DNA of 64,000 bases from Advenella kashmirensis WT001 (GCF_000219915.2 NC_017964.1:868001-932000); one strand, 5' to 3'; positions 37,769 through 47,674 are shown, numbered from the stretch's first letter. The notes: a model not told the origin generated them from the letters alone. A program made the numbers and translations.

Positions 37769-39665
37769 ATGGAAACTGCAATGATGACCGACTCTGCGAT
37801 GGCGCTGAACACGCCCGCCACAACCCCTGTTTCCGGCGCCGGCAAGCTGGTTCATACGGCCGATAATGCGCTTGGCCGCAGTATTGAGCTGGTCGCCGTA
37901 ATGCTGATCATCCTGGAAGTTGTGATTCTGTTTTCTGGTGTTGCAGCTAGGTACGTATTGCATGTGCCATTGGTGTGGACCGATGAACTGGCCTCGATCC
38001 TGTTTCTCTGGCTGTCCATGCTGGGGGCGGTCATCGCGTTGCGGCGCGGGCAGCACATGCGCATGACCGCCTTTGTTGACCGGGTTTCCCCCGATCGGCG
38101 TCTGTTGCTTGAAGGTTTTGCTTCGTCTGCATCACTGGCCTTCCTGGCGCTTTTTCTGTATCCGGCATTCGAGTATGCCTACGAAGAATCCTATATTGTG
38201 ACTCCGGCGCTCGAAATAAGTAATGCCTGGCACGCAGCGGCATTGCCGGTGGGTATTGCACTCATGATCCTGACGTCGGTTTTTCGCATGGCCATGACGG
38301 CCGATCGCAAGCAATTGTGGATTAGCCTGGGCGTTACATTGGCCTTACTGGGTGTGTTCTGGCTGGCGCATCCCGTGCTAATGGGGCTAGGGAAATTCAA
38401 TCTGGTGATTTTCTTTGTCTTTGTGGTGGCCGCTTGCGTCTTTTCCGGCGTGCCGATTGCCTTTTCCTTTGCGCTGGCTACTTTCGGCTATCTCACGCTA
38501 ACGACCCAGACCCCCATTGTCGTGATGGTGGGCCGTTTGAACGAAGGCATGTCTCATCTGATTCTGCTGGCTGTCCCGCTTTTCATCTTCCTGGGCGCAC
38601 TCATAGAGATGACGGGAATGGCGCGGGCCATGATCCAGTTCCTGGCCAGTTGTCTGGGACATGTTCGTGGCGGCTCTCTTATGTATTGATTGGCGCCATG
38701 TATCTGGTTTCCGGTATTTCCGGTTCCAAGATTGCAGATATGGCCGCCATCACGCCGGTACTGTTTCCCGAGATGGAAAAGCGCGGCGCCAAAAAGGGTG
38801 AACTTGTTGCCTTGCTGTCCGCAACAGGCGCGCAGACCGAGACCATTCCACCATCCATTGTGCTGATCACCATAGGCTCGGTTACCGGCGTATCCATTGC
38901 CGCGCTGTTTACCGGGGGCATACTGCCGGCTGTTGTGCTGGGCTTGTGTTTGTGTGTCGTGGTTGGCTGGCGCTATCGCCACGAAGATCTGTCAAAGGTT
39001 GCAAAAGTACCCAAGCGTGATATTTTTCGTTTCCTGCTGATTGCCTTGCCCGCCATTTCGTTGCCGTTCGTTATCCGCGCTGCGGTTGTGGAGGGTATCG
39101 CGACAGCCACTGAGGTCTCTACATTGGCGTGGTGTACTCCATTCTTCTGGGCCTGCTGGTTTACCGGCAATTTGACTGGAAGCGCGTGGCGCCTATCCTG
39201 GTGGAAACGGCAACGCTGTCAGGCGCCATTATGCTGATAATCGGCTGTGCTACGGCCATGGCCTGGGCGCTCACTCAATCTGGCTTTTCCAGTGATCTGG
39301 CGGCGCTTATGGCGAACGTGCCAGGCGGCGGTTATGGCTTTCTGATCATCTCGATATTTGCGTTCATCATATTGGGGAGCATTCTGGAAGGGATCCCTGC
39401 CATCGTCCTGTTCGGGCCACTGCTCTTTCCGGTCGCACGGGCACTGGAAATTCATGATGTGCATTATTCGATCGTCGTCATTTTTGCAATGGGTATCGGG
39501 CTGTTCGCTCCGCCATTCGGCGTAGGCTATTACGGCGCATGTGCAATCGGCAAGGTTAATCCGTCAGAAGGCATGCGCTATATCTGGGGTTATGTTGTCG
39601 CGCTGTTTGTCGGGCTGATGATCGTGACATTTGTTCCCTGGATCTCTACCGGTTTTATCAAATAA
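37769..39665 (+). CDS. Fused TRAP transporter permease DctQM (two frameshifts)
   Basis: A single polypeptide of 632 residues after correction. Residues about 30-200 are the small DctQ part (ILEVVILFSGVAARYVLHVPLVWTDELA) and residues about 205-632 the large DctM part (GVPIAFSFALATFGYL, LFAPPFGVGYYGACAIG). Breaks lie near 38675 (one C lost; restores GGLSYVLIGAMYLVSGISGSKIAD) and near 39122 (one A lost; restores EVSTIGVVYSILLG). The fusion of Q and M parts is known in some TRAP systems. Together with DctP it imports a substrate using an ion gradient. Confidence 0.87.
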
Positions 39666-39737
39666 ATTATCTCGCCATACAGGTTCATGGTGCCTGTTTT
39701 TGCAGGCATCATTTTTATCAAATAGCTGGAACACAAT

Positions 39738-40277
39738 ATGAGTACATTCTTTGGCGAAATTCGTCAGCTGGGATATGTTGTCGACGATATCGAAGCGGCA
39801 ATGGCTTACTGGAGCAACACGCTGGGCGTGGGGCCCTGGTATTACAACCCCAAGGTGCCGATCCGCAACTATGAATATGACGGTCAGGCCTACGAGCCAC
39901 ATAATTCAGTGGCGCTGGCCAATTCCGGCTTCGTGCAGGTAGAACTGATACAGACGCGCAACGATGTTCCGTCGATGTACCGCGATTTTCTGCAAGCGGG
40001 CCGCACCGGTCTGCAGCATGTCGCTTACTGGACCGAGCAATACGATGCCGATCTTGAACGGTTGCTCAAGCAGGGTTTTAAGCCACGCATGAGCGGCGAG
40101 GTTGGCGAGCAGGGCAGGTTCATCTATTTTGATACTGAGTATCATCCGGGCACAGTTATCGAACTGTCGGAAGTGGCCGGCCCCAAGGGACGTTTGTTTG
40201 ACCTGATTCGCTCGACGTCGGAAGGCTGGAATGGCCAACAGGCCATCCGGCCGTTTCCGGATCTGGATACATTATGA
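39738..40277 (+). CDS. VOC/glyoxalase-fold protein of unknown reaction
   Basis: A 179-residue vicinal-oxygen-chelate protein starting FGEIRQLGYVVDDIEAAMAYWSNTLGVGPW. Candidate metal ligands are Gln10, Glu69, His94 (GLQHVAYW) and Glu142 (TVIELSE). Enzymes of this fold include epimerases, lyases and isomerases. Its stop overlaps the start of the RuBisCO-like gene by 4 bp (ATGA), so the two are translationally coupled and probably act on successive intermediates. Reaction unknown. Confidence 0.8.
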   Translation: MSTFFGEIRQLGYVVDDIEAAMAYWSNTLGVGPWYYNPKVPIRNYEYDGQAYEPHNSVALANSGFVQVELIQTRNDVPSMYRDFLQAGRTGLQHVAYWTEQYDADLERLLKQGFKPRMSGEVGEQGRFIYFDTEYHPGTVIELSEVAGPKGRLFDLIRSTSEGWNGQQAIRPFPDLDTL

Positions 40278-41548
40278 GCGATACTGTCGTACAGGCCCGA
40301 TATGTGGTGGAAACGCCATTTGAGCCGGCCAAAGTGGCGGAAATTATGGCTGGTGAACAGTCTTGCGGAACCTTTACCCGCGTGGCTGGCGAAACCGATG
40401 AGTTGCGAGAGCGAGCCCGCGCCACGGTAACCGCGGTGACCGAGTTGCCCGCAGGCGAGGCGCCCAGTTTGCCCAATGCCTGGCTCGAAGGCCGACAGGT
40501 AAACGGTCCATGGCGTCGCGCCCGGATTGATATTTCATTTCCGATAGCTAATTTTGGCGCTAACCTGGCCACGCTGGCTGCCACGGTCTCGGGCAATCTT
40601 TACGACTTGGGTGAAGTGACCGGATTGCGTCTTGAGTCGCTGACGCTGCCCGCTTCATTTCGTATGCGGTTTGCCTTGCCCGGCCTGGGCATTGCCGGCA
40701 CCCGTGCCAGTATTGGTGTGGCTGCGGGCGCCATGGTCGGCACGATTATCAAGCCGAATGTCGGCATGAGTTCGGCGCAGACGGCAGCACTGGTAAAAAC
40801 CTTGTGCGAGGCCGGTGTTGATTTCATCAAGGATGATGAAGTGTGCGCCAATCCGGACCATGCACCACTGGCCCAGCGCGTACCTGCGGTGATGGCCGTT
40901 ATTCGCGAGCATGCACAGCGCACTGGTAAAAAGGTCATGATGGCATTCAATATCAGCGATGATCTGGATTCCATGCGACGCCATGCAGACCTGGTGGCGC
41001 AGGAAGAAGGCACTTGTGTGATGGCCAGTCTCAATTATTGCGGCTTCTCGGCCATTGAAAGCCTCAGAAAGAGTACGCCACTTGCTATCCATGGTCATCG
41101 TAATGGCTTTGGAGCCGTCTCGCGGCACCCGTTGCTTGGCATGGCATATCAGCCATATCAGACGATGTGGCGCCTGGCAGGGGTGGATCACATGCATGTG
41201 CATGGCCTTCAGGGGAAATTCTCGCAGCCAGATAGTGAGGTAGTAAGTGCAGCCGCCGACTCTCTGGCGCGCATGTCCGACACGGTCGATGATCGGGTGT
41301 TACCTGTGTTTTCGTCGGGCCAGTGGGCAGGTACGGTCCCGGTGACCTGGCAATCGATTCAAAGTCAGGATCTGCTCTTCATGTCTGGCGGCGGCATTCT
41401 GGCCCACCCCATGGGGCCGGCGGCCGGTGTGGTCAGCCTTCGGCAGGCCTGGGCAGCGCAGCAGGAAGGCGCCAGGCTGGAAGATTACGCTTGCAATATG
41501 CCCGAGCTGAAGGCGGCCCTCTCGTTTTTTGGCGACAAGCAATCATGA
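40274..41548 (+). CDS. RuBisCO-like protein (form IV family), OiaX/OiaT-like
   Basis: A 424-residue RuBisCO large-subunit homologue. Active-site positions are largely kept: Lys160 (IIKPNVG), the carbamylation motif DFIKDDE with Lys186, Asp188 and Glu189, HGHRNGFGA, Lys315 (GLQGKF, loop-6 position) and the phosphate-binding SGGG at 371-374. The surrounding sequence is unlike true CO2-fixing RuBisCO and no small subunit or phosphoribulokinase is present. Next to a DUF1537 kinase it resembles 3-oxo-isoapionate-4-phosphate decarboxylase (OiaX) or transcarboxylase/hydrolase (OiaT). Overlaps both neighbours by 4 bp. Intact. Confidence 0.85.
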   Translation: MSDTVVQARYVVETPFEPAKVAEIMAGEQSCGTFTRVAGETDELRERARATVTAVTELPAGEAPSLPNAWLEGRQVNGPWRRARIDISFPIANFGANLATLAATVSGNLYDLGEVTGLRLESLTLPASFRMRFALPGLGIAGTRASIGVAAGAMVGTIIKPNVGMSSAQTAALVKTLCEAGVDFIKDDEVCANPDHAPLAQRVPAVMAVIREHAQRTGKKVMMAFNISDDLDSMRRHADLVAQEEGTCVMASLNYCGFSAIESLRKSTPLAIHGHRNGFGAVSRHPLLGMAYQPYQTMWRLAGVDHMHVHGLQGKFSQPDSEVVSAAADSLARMSDTVDDRVLPVFSSGQWAGTVPVTWQSIQSQDLLFMSGGGILAHPMGPAAGVVSLRQAWAAQQEGARLEDYACNMPELKAALSFFGDKQS

Positions 41549-42903
41549 GCCTGAGGTTTGGCTGGTACGGCGATGATTTCACGGGGGCGACCGATACGCT
41601 GGCCGTTGCGGCACGAGCCAATCTTCGTAGCATGCTGTTTCTGGACGTGCCCACCGAAGCGCAATTGGCGCGTATCGGCCCATTGCAGGCAATCGGAATA
41701 GCAGGGACGGCGCGCGGCATGAGTCCGCAACAGATGCAGTCCTGTTTGCCGAAGATCGGGCGCTTTTTCCGGGATCAGCAGGTGCCGGTGCTGCATTATA
41801 AATGTTGTTCCACCTTTGATAGCGCCGCACACACGGGCAGCCTGGGGGCTGCAGTCAATATCCTGGGCGACTACGTGCAAGCGCCGTTTGCATTGTTTGT
41901 AGGTGGCCAGCCCGATATTGGTCGTTACTGCTGTTTTGGCAATCTTTTTGCTGCGGCCGGGGATTGCGGCCAGGTGCATCGTATCGACCGGCATCCAACC
42001 ATGCAATGCCATCCGGTGACACCAATGCATGAAGCTGACTTGAGATTGCATCTGCAATCGCAGGCAATGGCAGATGTCATCAGCATTCCTTATACGGCAT
42101 ATCAACAGCAACCGGCCGTGCTGGATGCGCATGTTGATAGGGCCATCCACCGCTGTGCTAGCACCCAGGGAAAAATGGATACCGGTGTCCTGTTCGATGT
42201 TTCGGACAGCACGCAGCTTGCAAGCGTGGGACGGCAGATCCTGCGTATCGCCCATAATCACGGTACAGCCTTGGTTGTCGGCTCAAGTGTTGTGCTGCAG
42301 GCAGTGGCCGCGGCAGAAAATACCGGTGAACGCAGCCATCGCGCTTTGGGCCACGCGATTGGCGACAGGCAACCGACACACAGTGGTCCGACGTTTGTAT
42401 TGGCGGGAAGCCTGTCTCCGGTGACCGCTGCGCAGGTGGGGGCCGCCAGCGGATATGTAAAATTGCCTTTGCAGGCGCGCCTGCTGTTGAATGACGCTGC
42501 CTACCGGGCCGCACAATGCCAGCACATTTGTGATCAGCTGAGTGCTAATCGACATGTTCTGGCCTATGTCGACCAGCAAAACGGGCGCGACAACGCAATA
42601 CAATCAGCGGATCTGGCGGCGGCAACAGCCCGCTTTGTATATTCGACGCTGCAATTGTTGGCAGAGCAGGGTATACACCTGGGGCAGCTTGGCATTGCAG
42701 GTGGAGATACATCCAGTCAGGCGATTGCGCAACTGGATCTGTGGGCATTGTCATATTCAGGTGTACTATCGCCCGGCGTAACTGTTTGTTCAATGCATAG
42801 TGACAATCCCGCATTGGATGGCCTGACCGTCATGTTAAAGGGTGGGCAGATGGGAAGTGAGGATATTTTCGATAAATTGCTGCAAGTGCCGGTGACCCGC
42901 TAA
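41545..42903 (+). CDS. DUF1537-family four-carbon acid sugar kinase-like protein, OiaK/OtnK-like
   Basis: A 452-residue kinase of the DUF1537 family. The N-terminal substrate domain has [19 protein letters not shown] (residues 7-25), [18 protein letters not shown] and [15 protein letters not shown]. The C-terminal nucleotide domain has [15 protein letters not shown] and [18 protein letters not shown]. Members phosphorylate 3-oxo-tetronates (OtnK) or 3-oxo-isoapionate (OiaK). Its ATG overlaps the RuBisCO-like stop (ATGA), so the kinase probably supplies that enzyme's phosphorylated substrate. Intact. Confidence 0.87.
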   Translation: MSLRFGWYGDDFTGATDTLAVAARANLRSMLFLDVPTEAQLARIGPLQAIGIAGTARGMSPQQMQSCLPKIGRFFRDQQVPVLHYKCCSTFDSAAHTGSLGAAVNILGDYVQAPFALFVGGQPDIGRYCCFGNLFAAAGDCGQVHRIDRHPTMQCHPVTPMHEADLRLHLQSQAMADVISIPYTAYQQQPAVLDAHVDRAIHRCASTQGKMDTGVLFDVSDSTQLASVGRQILRIAHNHGTALVVGSSVVLQAVAAAENTGERSHRALGHAIGDRQPTHSGPTFVLAGSLSPVTAAQVGAASGYVKLPLQARLLLNDAAYRAAQCQHICDQLSANRHVLAYVDQQNGRDNAIQSADLAAATARFVYSTLQLLAEQGIHLGQLGIAGGDTSSQAIAQLDLWALSYSGVLSPGVTVCSMHSDNPALDGLTVMLKGGQMGSEDIFDKLLQVPVTR

Positions 42904-43112
42904 GCTGCGCCCATGGCAGCATGGCAAGTTCATTTCTGCCTAAGCCTTTCGGCACGGCGCACGACCACAGTAAGCCGCTGCAGCAATTCTTGCGCCAGAC
43001 TTATATTGCAATAGCAATAAAAATAACAAATCAGATTGATGTTGCCCAATTGCATAAAAAGTCTAATCGCCGTAACATGGTAAGTGCTATCCACACTACA
43101 GGGAGCAGCGCC

Positions 43113-43319
43113 ATGAGCGATCATGTCTATAAGCATATTGAACTGACGGGTTCGTCAAAAACCAGCATAGAAGACGCAGTAAGCAACGCGCTGGCCAAAG
43201 CCAATGAGACAGTAAGGAACATCCAGTGGTTCTCGGTTACCGAGACCCGGGGACACGTTGTCGACGGCAAAGTGGCTCACTGGCAGGTCAGCATCAAGGC
43301 GGGTTTTACGCTGGAATGA
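43113..43319 (+). CDS. Dodecin family flavin-binding protein
   Basis: A 68-residue protein with the dodecin pattern [27 protein letters not shown] and [32 protein letters not shown], including the tryptophan (Trp40) that stacks on flavin. Twelve copies form a hollow sphere storing FMN/riboflavin. The start ATG 43113 is preceded by AGGGAGCAG. The longer frame upstream lacks support. No operon partner; convergent with the phosphotransferase gene. Confidence 0.9.
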   Translation: MSDHVYKHIELTGSSKTSIEDAVSNALAKANETVRNIQWFSVTETRGHVVDGKVAHWQVSIKAGFTLE

Positions 43320-43335
43320 ACCAGGCGGGGTGCAG

Positions 43336-44238
43336 TTAATCAGGGTGCAGTGACAGAGCCTTAAGTGCCAGGCGCGCCACGTTCAAGTCCTGTTGTGCCT
43401 GCGCCTCGCTTGCGTCCTGTATGAACCAGACCGCAGACAGTCCGGCGAAGGCCAGCACCCAGCATAACAAGCGGTGGCGATCCAGGCTGGCCGCTTGCGA
43501 TATGACTTGAACCTGGCGAGCGAAGCGAACCGGGTCGGTCACGGTGGGCAAGTCCGGGTTCACTATCAGATTCGCATAGTCAAACCCTCGTTCGCCCACT
43601 AACCCCTTGGGGTCGATAGCCAGCCAGCCACGGGCCGTAAACTCCAGAATATTGTCGTGGTGGATATCGCCATGCAGTACGGTTATCTCTTCGGGCTTGG
43701 CCAGAAGCCGCTGCGCTGCCTTTGCGCATTGTTGCAGCACCGGGTTGCTCCCGACCCCTGCGAACAGGTCAGCGAACCACAATTGTAAAGGAACCAGTTC
43801 AGGTCGGCCCGAAACGCGCCGTGCGTGGGCGTGCAGTTGTGCCACCGTGGCGCAGGCAATACGGCTGGCATTGTCGTCCTGGCCGTGCAACGCCATATGC
43901 ATCAGGGATTGTTTGCCCTGAGCCCGTTCCATTACCAAGGCGTTGGCGTTACGGGCAAATACCCGGGCAGCGCCATTGCCATCCCACCATTGCAGCACTT
44001 TGCCGCCGCGTATCTCGTGCTCATCATGCGCAATTTTAAGCATTGCCATGGTATTGTTCATTTTCACAGGCAGCAGGCTACTGCCCGGGGTCACAATGGG
44101 CATGCCGTCCCGGATTAGATTCCATTTGTTCATCCACGGCGTAAACACCTCCACATCCGCATCTGTCGTCGGCTGTATGCAGGCATGTGCGCGGCGATCT
44201 TGACGCGCAGGCTCCGAGTCCGGTTTATCGTCAGTCAT
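43336..44238 (-). CDS. APH-family phosphotransferase (streptomycin/hydroxyurea kinase-like)
   Basis: A 300-residue aminoglycoside-phosphotransferase-fold protein resembling the APH(6) group. The catalytic loop VLHGDIHHDNIL and the following IDPKGLVGERGFDYANLI carry the expected Asp residues. It may inactivate streptomycin-like drugs or phosphorylate another small molecule; the sequence does not decide. The start ATG 44238 overlaps the mazG stop by 8 bp, so the two are coupled. No mobile element is next to it. Confidence 0.82.
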   Translation of the reverse strand: MTDDKPDSEPARQDRRAHACIQPTTDADVEVFTPWMNKWNLIRDGMPIVTPGSSLLPVKMNNTMAMLKIAHDEHEIRGGKVLQWWDGNGAARVFARNANALVMERAQGKQSLMHMALHGQDDNASRIACATVAQLHAHARRVSGRPELVPLQLWFADLFAGVGSNPVLQQCAKAAQRLLAKPEEITVLHGDIHHDNILEFTARGWLAIDPKGLVGERGFDYANLIVNPDLPTVTDPVRFARQVQVISQAASLDRHRLLCWVLAFAGLSAVWFIQDASEAQAQQDLNVARLALKALSLHPD

Positions 44239-44587
44239 CGAGCCTGTCATATTTCTTCGCATTGCCTTTGCTTTTTACTACTGGATACTTTTGTGCGTTC
44301 AACTCCAGTTTTTCCTGAGCGGCCTGCAAGATGTCAATGTTCAGGACCCGGCTGATGGTAAGCAGATACAGAAACACATCGGCAATTTCATGCCTGGCAG
44401 CCAGTTGGTCCTGTGGATTCAGTGCGGCCGATTCTGCTTCAGTTTTCCATTGAAATATTTCGACCAGCTCTGCCGCTTCCACCGAAAGCGCCATGGCGAT
44501 ATTTTTAGGCGAATGGTATTGGTCCCAGTCGCGGGCTTTGGCAAAGGCCTCAAGCTGTTCGCAAATGGAGGTTAAGGTTGGTTTCAT
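44231..44587 (-). CDS. MazG-like nucleotide pyrophosphohydrolase
   Basis: A 118-residue all-alpha NTP pyrophosphatase. The metal-binding motif is VEAAELVEIFQWK, then RHEIADVFLYLLTISRVLNID (ExxE-x-ExxD arrangement). Such proteins hydrolyse non-canonical dNTPs or related nucleotides to limit mutation. The start is taken as ATG 44587 (MKPTLTSICEQ); two ATGs slightly upstream are possible. Coupled to the following phosphotransferase gene by overlap. Confidence 0.87.
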   Translation of the reverse strand: MKPTLTSICEQLEAFAKARDWDQYHSPKNIAMALSVEAAELVEIFQWKTEAESAALNPQDQLAARHEIADVFLYLLTISRVLNIDILQAAQEKLELNAQKYPVVKSKGNAKKYDRLDD

Positions 44588-44629
44588 CATATCCGGCATG
44601 AAATAGGTTAAGGGTTGCAGCAGGCTGGC

Positions 44630-45548
44630 TTAGAGCAGCCTGGTATATTTCCAGGCGTTCTTCGCAATCAGGCTTGCCGCCGTTTTTTCGCATTCGTCCA
44701 TGACGCAATCTACAGCGTCATTGCGCATGCTGTTATTGGTATGGCAAATGAAAATCTCGCGGAAAAACTCAAAATCGAACCGCCGCATAGCGATTGTACC
44801 GTCATGGATTTCTTCATGGGCGGCGGAGTAGGGAAGAATGGTGGCTGCCAGCCCGTTTTTGACTGCGGGAATCAGAATGGCAGAAGTACTGGCCTCTGCG
44901 ATCAACTCATAAGGCAGGCGTCGCTCCAGGAAGGCATGATCGATTCGAGAGCGTAAACGGTTGGGCAAACTGTAGAATCAACGGGACATTCTTGATGTCC
45001 TCGATATTGACGCGGCGTTTTTTTATGTTTGTGTCGGCGTGCAGCAACAGCAGCAATTCCTCAACCAGAAACGGCTTGAGCACCATGCCTTTGATTTCCT
45101 GCTGGTCCGGCGTCAGGGCAAAGTCAACCCGTCCCTGGAGCACCTGACGGGTCAGATCGGCGCTGGGCAGATCGACAATCTCCAGAATTACGGAGGGGTA
45201 GCGCTGCTTGACCTGATGGATGAGCGGCAAGGCCAGCATGCGTGCCGTACTGGACGCTAACGCAATGGAGACTGTGCCGCTGACCGGGTTATCGTGCCGA
45301 TGCAAAATTGCCTTGGTATTGTCAATCTGGCGCACGATGGTCTGGGCATGTTTGTAGAGCAGTGTGCCTTCCTCTGTCGGTTTTACGCCGCGTGTAGATC
45401 GTATAAACAGCGGGACGCCTAGCTCCGCTTCAAGCAGATGTATCTGCTGTGTCAGGGCAGGCTGCGCAATATGCAGCGTGGCCGCTGCCTTGGTCATATT
45501 TCCCAATTCAAAGACTTTGATGAAATAGCGCATTTGGCGTGTGTTCAT
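44630..45548 (-). CDS. LysR-family transcriptional regulator (frameshifted)
   Basis: A regulator of about 305 residues. The HTH is MRYFIKVFELGNMTKAAATLHIAQPALTQQIHLLEAELGVPLF, followed by an effector domain with FALTPDQQEIKGMVLKPFLVEELLLL. The frame breaks near 44970: the text PLIL then SLPNRLRSRIDHAFLERRLP lies in two frames that join if one base is surplus or two are missing. It is divergent from the CoA-transferase/enoyl-CoA hydratase operon, which it probably activates. ATG 45548 (MNTRQMRYF) fits LysR starts. Confidence 0.85.
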
Positions 45549-45595
45549 GAGATCTCGTCTGTGCTTACTGGTGTTGCGTGTGAATAAGAAATATA

Positions 45596-45656
45596 GCAAT
45601 AAGAAAAAATGATCTTACGATAAATAAACAGTATTTTGATTGGAAAATCTTATTGC
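45596..45656. promoter_or_regulatory. Inverted repeat in the lysR/CoA-transferase divergent promoter
   Basis: GCAATAAGA (45596-45604) and its complement TCTTATTGC (45648-45656) flank an AT-rich 43-bp stretch between divergent genes. The arrangement could mark two half-sites for the LysR protein or overlapping promoters. Confidence 0.4.
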
Positions 45657-45684
45657 ATAGAATAGCATGCAAAAGGAGACAATC

Positions 45685-46893
45685 ATGACAAGACCATTAG
45701 CCGGTTTGCGCGTCCTGGATTTGACACGTGCGCTATCCGGACCGTTTAGCACCATGACACTGGCCGATCTTGGCGCGGAAGTAATCAAGGTCGAGCCCAC
45801 GCCTAATGGCGATATGATTCGCCAGTGGGGGCCGTTCGATGAGGACATCAGTGTCTATTATCTGAGCGCCAACAGAAATAAGAAGGGCATAGGCGTTGAT
45901 TTTCGCAAGCCTGAAGGGCTGGCTTTTATCCGGCAGCTTGCCCTGCAGTCGGACATCGTTGTGGAAAATTTCAAGGTGGGCACCATGGCAAGTATGGGCT
46001 TGTCATATGAGTCGCTCAGCAAGGATAAGCCGTCTCTGATCATGGCTTCCATTTCAGGATTCGGCAGCACCGGCCCGGCAAAAAACTGGGCCGGCTTTGA
46101 TCAGATTGCTCAAGGGTATTCCGGCTTCATGAGTCTGACAGGCACACCCGAATCGGGCCCGACACGGGTCGGTACTGCTATCGGCGACCTGACAGCCGGG
46201 ATGTGGGCGGTGATCGGTGTGCTGGCGGCGGTGATTGAGATGAAATCGACCGGACAGGGCCAGCATGTGGAAACGTCGCTGCTGGCCAGCCTGCTAAGCC
46301 TGCTGTCGGTACAGGGTCAGCGCTATTTGAGTGTGGGGGAGGTGCCACAACCTTGCGGCAATGTTCATCCGGTGATCGCGCCTTATGGCACTTTTGAAAC
46401 CAGCGACGGCCCGATCAATCTGGCGCCGGCCACGCAGGACATGTGGGTGCGCCTGTGTTCCGTCCTGGATCTGGATGAACTGGTTGCCGATCCGAGGTTT
46501 GTTCGAAATGCAGATCGAATGAAAAATCGCCATGCGCTCAAGGATATTCTTGAGGGCGCGCTCAAACAGCATCCGCGCATGCACTGGACGCCAATCATGA
46601 TCGAGCAGGGTATTCCTGCCGGCCCGATCAATACGCTGGAAGATGTTTTCCGCGATGAGCAGGTGCTGGCATGTAATCTGGTTCAGACAGTGAAGCATGC
46701 CCGCCTGGGGCAATTGCGGCAAGTGGCCTTGCCCGTGCATATGAGCAATCACGATAGCAATAGCGTTGTTTCTTCTCCGCCGGTTTTCGGACAGGATACC
46801 CTGCGGGTAGTCACTGACATGGGGATGAACAGCGACCAGATCGAGCAATTGATTGCCGACGGCGTTTTGTACCAGGCCGACAGGCAAAATTAA
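45685..46893 (+). CDS. CaiB/BaiF (family III) CoA-transferase
   Basis: A 402-residue formyl-CoA-transferase-like enzyme. The N-terminal LAGLRVLDLTRALSGPFSTMTLADLGAEVIKVE is diagnostic, and the catalytic aspartate is Asp168 in GTAIGDLTAGMW. It moves CoA from a donor such as succinyl-CoA or acetyl-CoA to a carboxylate. AAGGAG precedes ATG 45685. It is followed 13 bp later by an enoyl-CoA hydratase gene, so the activated acid is probably hydrated next. Intact. Confidence 0.9.
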   Translation: MTRPLAGLRVLDLTRALSGPFSTMTLADLGAEVIKVEPTPNGDMIRQWGPFDEDISVYYLSANRNKKGIGVDFRKPEGLAFIRQLALQSDIVVENFKVGTMASMGLSYESLSKDKPSLIMASISGFGSTGPAKNWAGFDQIAQGYSGFMSLTGTPESGPTRVGTAIGDLTAGMWAVIGVLAAVIEMKSTGQGQHVETSLLASLLSLLSVQGQRYLSVGEVPQPCGNVHPVIAPYGTFETSDGPINLAPATQDMWVRLCSVLDLDELVADPRFVRNADRMKNRHALKDILEGALKQHPRMHWTPIMIEQGIPAGPINTLEDVFRDEQVLACNLVQTVKHARLGQLRQVALPVHMSNHDSNSVVSSPPVFGQDTLRVVTDMGMNSDQIEQLIADGVLYQADRQN

Positions 46894-46906
46894 AGAGGTT
46901 GTGATC

Positions 46907-47674
46907 ATGACAGAAGACTTGCATACGCCAACCCTGCACGTCGAGGGCGCGATAGCCACGCTGCAACTGAACAAAGCCGAGCATGCCAACCGTTTGTCGC
47001 CTGCGGACCTCAAAGCGATCGAACAGCATATTGCAACCGTCAACGATAGCGAAGGCGTGCTGGTGCTGCGCCTGATTGCATCAGGAAAGTATTTCTGCAG
47101 CGGCTATGACATCTCTTCGCTGGCTAGCGAAGAAGCACCCAGCTCACTGTATTTCGGTGAAGTGGTCGATGCCTTAGAGCAGTGTCGTGCAATTACTATT
47201 GCCGTCATCCAGGGCGGCGTATATGGCGGTGGTACAGATCTGTGCCTGGCCTGTGATTTTCGGCTGGGTACAGACCGCGTCAATATGTTTATGCCGGCTG
47301 TGAAATTCGGCCTGCATTTTTACCCAGGCGGCATGCAGCGCTATATTTCGCGCCTGGGTCTGAATAATGCGAAGTACCTGTTTTTGACGGCGGAGAAAGT
47401 CGATGCAGCCCGAATGCTGGATATGGGGTTTCTGACCGAGCTGGTGCCGGCACAGCGCCTGCAGTTGCGTACCGATGAGCTTTCGTCCCATCTTGCTGCC
47501 ATGGCGCCGCAAGCCCTGCTGGGAATCAAGAAGCACTTGAATCTGATCGCCCGACAGGAGATAAGAACAGAGGAGATTATCCAGGCCGTATTGCGCTCCG
47601 AAAGTTCGCAGGATATGAAAGAGGGCGCCGCGGCCTGGAGGGCGCAGCGTTCCCCCGTATTTACCGGGCGTTAA
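46907..47674 (+). CDS. Enoyl-CoA hydratase/isomerase family protein
   Basis: A 255-residue crotonase. The oxyanion-hole segments are GKYFCSGYDISSLA and VIQGGVYGGGTDLCLACDFRLGT. The usual catalytic glutamates of classical hydratases are not obvious in these loops (VKFGLHFYPGG follows), so the reaction may be isomerisation, hydrolysis or a variant hydration. It sits between a CoA-transferase and a Bug receptor. ATG 46907 (MTEDLHTPTLHVEG). Intact. Confidence 0.85.
   Translation: MTEDLHTPTLHVEGAIATLQLNKAEHANRLSPADLKAIEQHIATVNDSEGVLVLRLIASGKYFCSGYDISSLASEEAPSSLYFGEVVDALEQCRAITIAVIQGGVYGGGTDLCLACDFRLGTDRVNMFMPAVKFGLHFYPGGMQRYISRLGLNNAKYLFLTAEKVDAARMLDMGFLTELVPAQRLQLRTDELSSHLAAMAPQALLGIKKHLNLIARQEIRTEEIIQAVLRSESSQDMKEGAAAWRAQRSPVFTGR

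Noticed and set aside
37039..37845. 268-codon minus-strand frame opposite dctP
   Set aside because: Shadow of an intact and well-supported TRAP receptor gene.
38434..39237. Separate 267-codon gene inside the TRAP permease
   Set aside because: Only the part after 38675 is protein-like, and it continues DctM; the start region is out-of-frame noise.
40274..41548. Carbon-fixing RuBisCO
   Set aside because: No small subunit, phosphoribulokinase or Calvin genes; the sequence belongs to the RuBisCO-like class and sits with a sugar-acid kinase.
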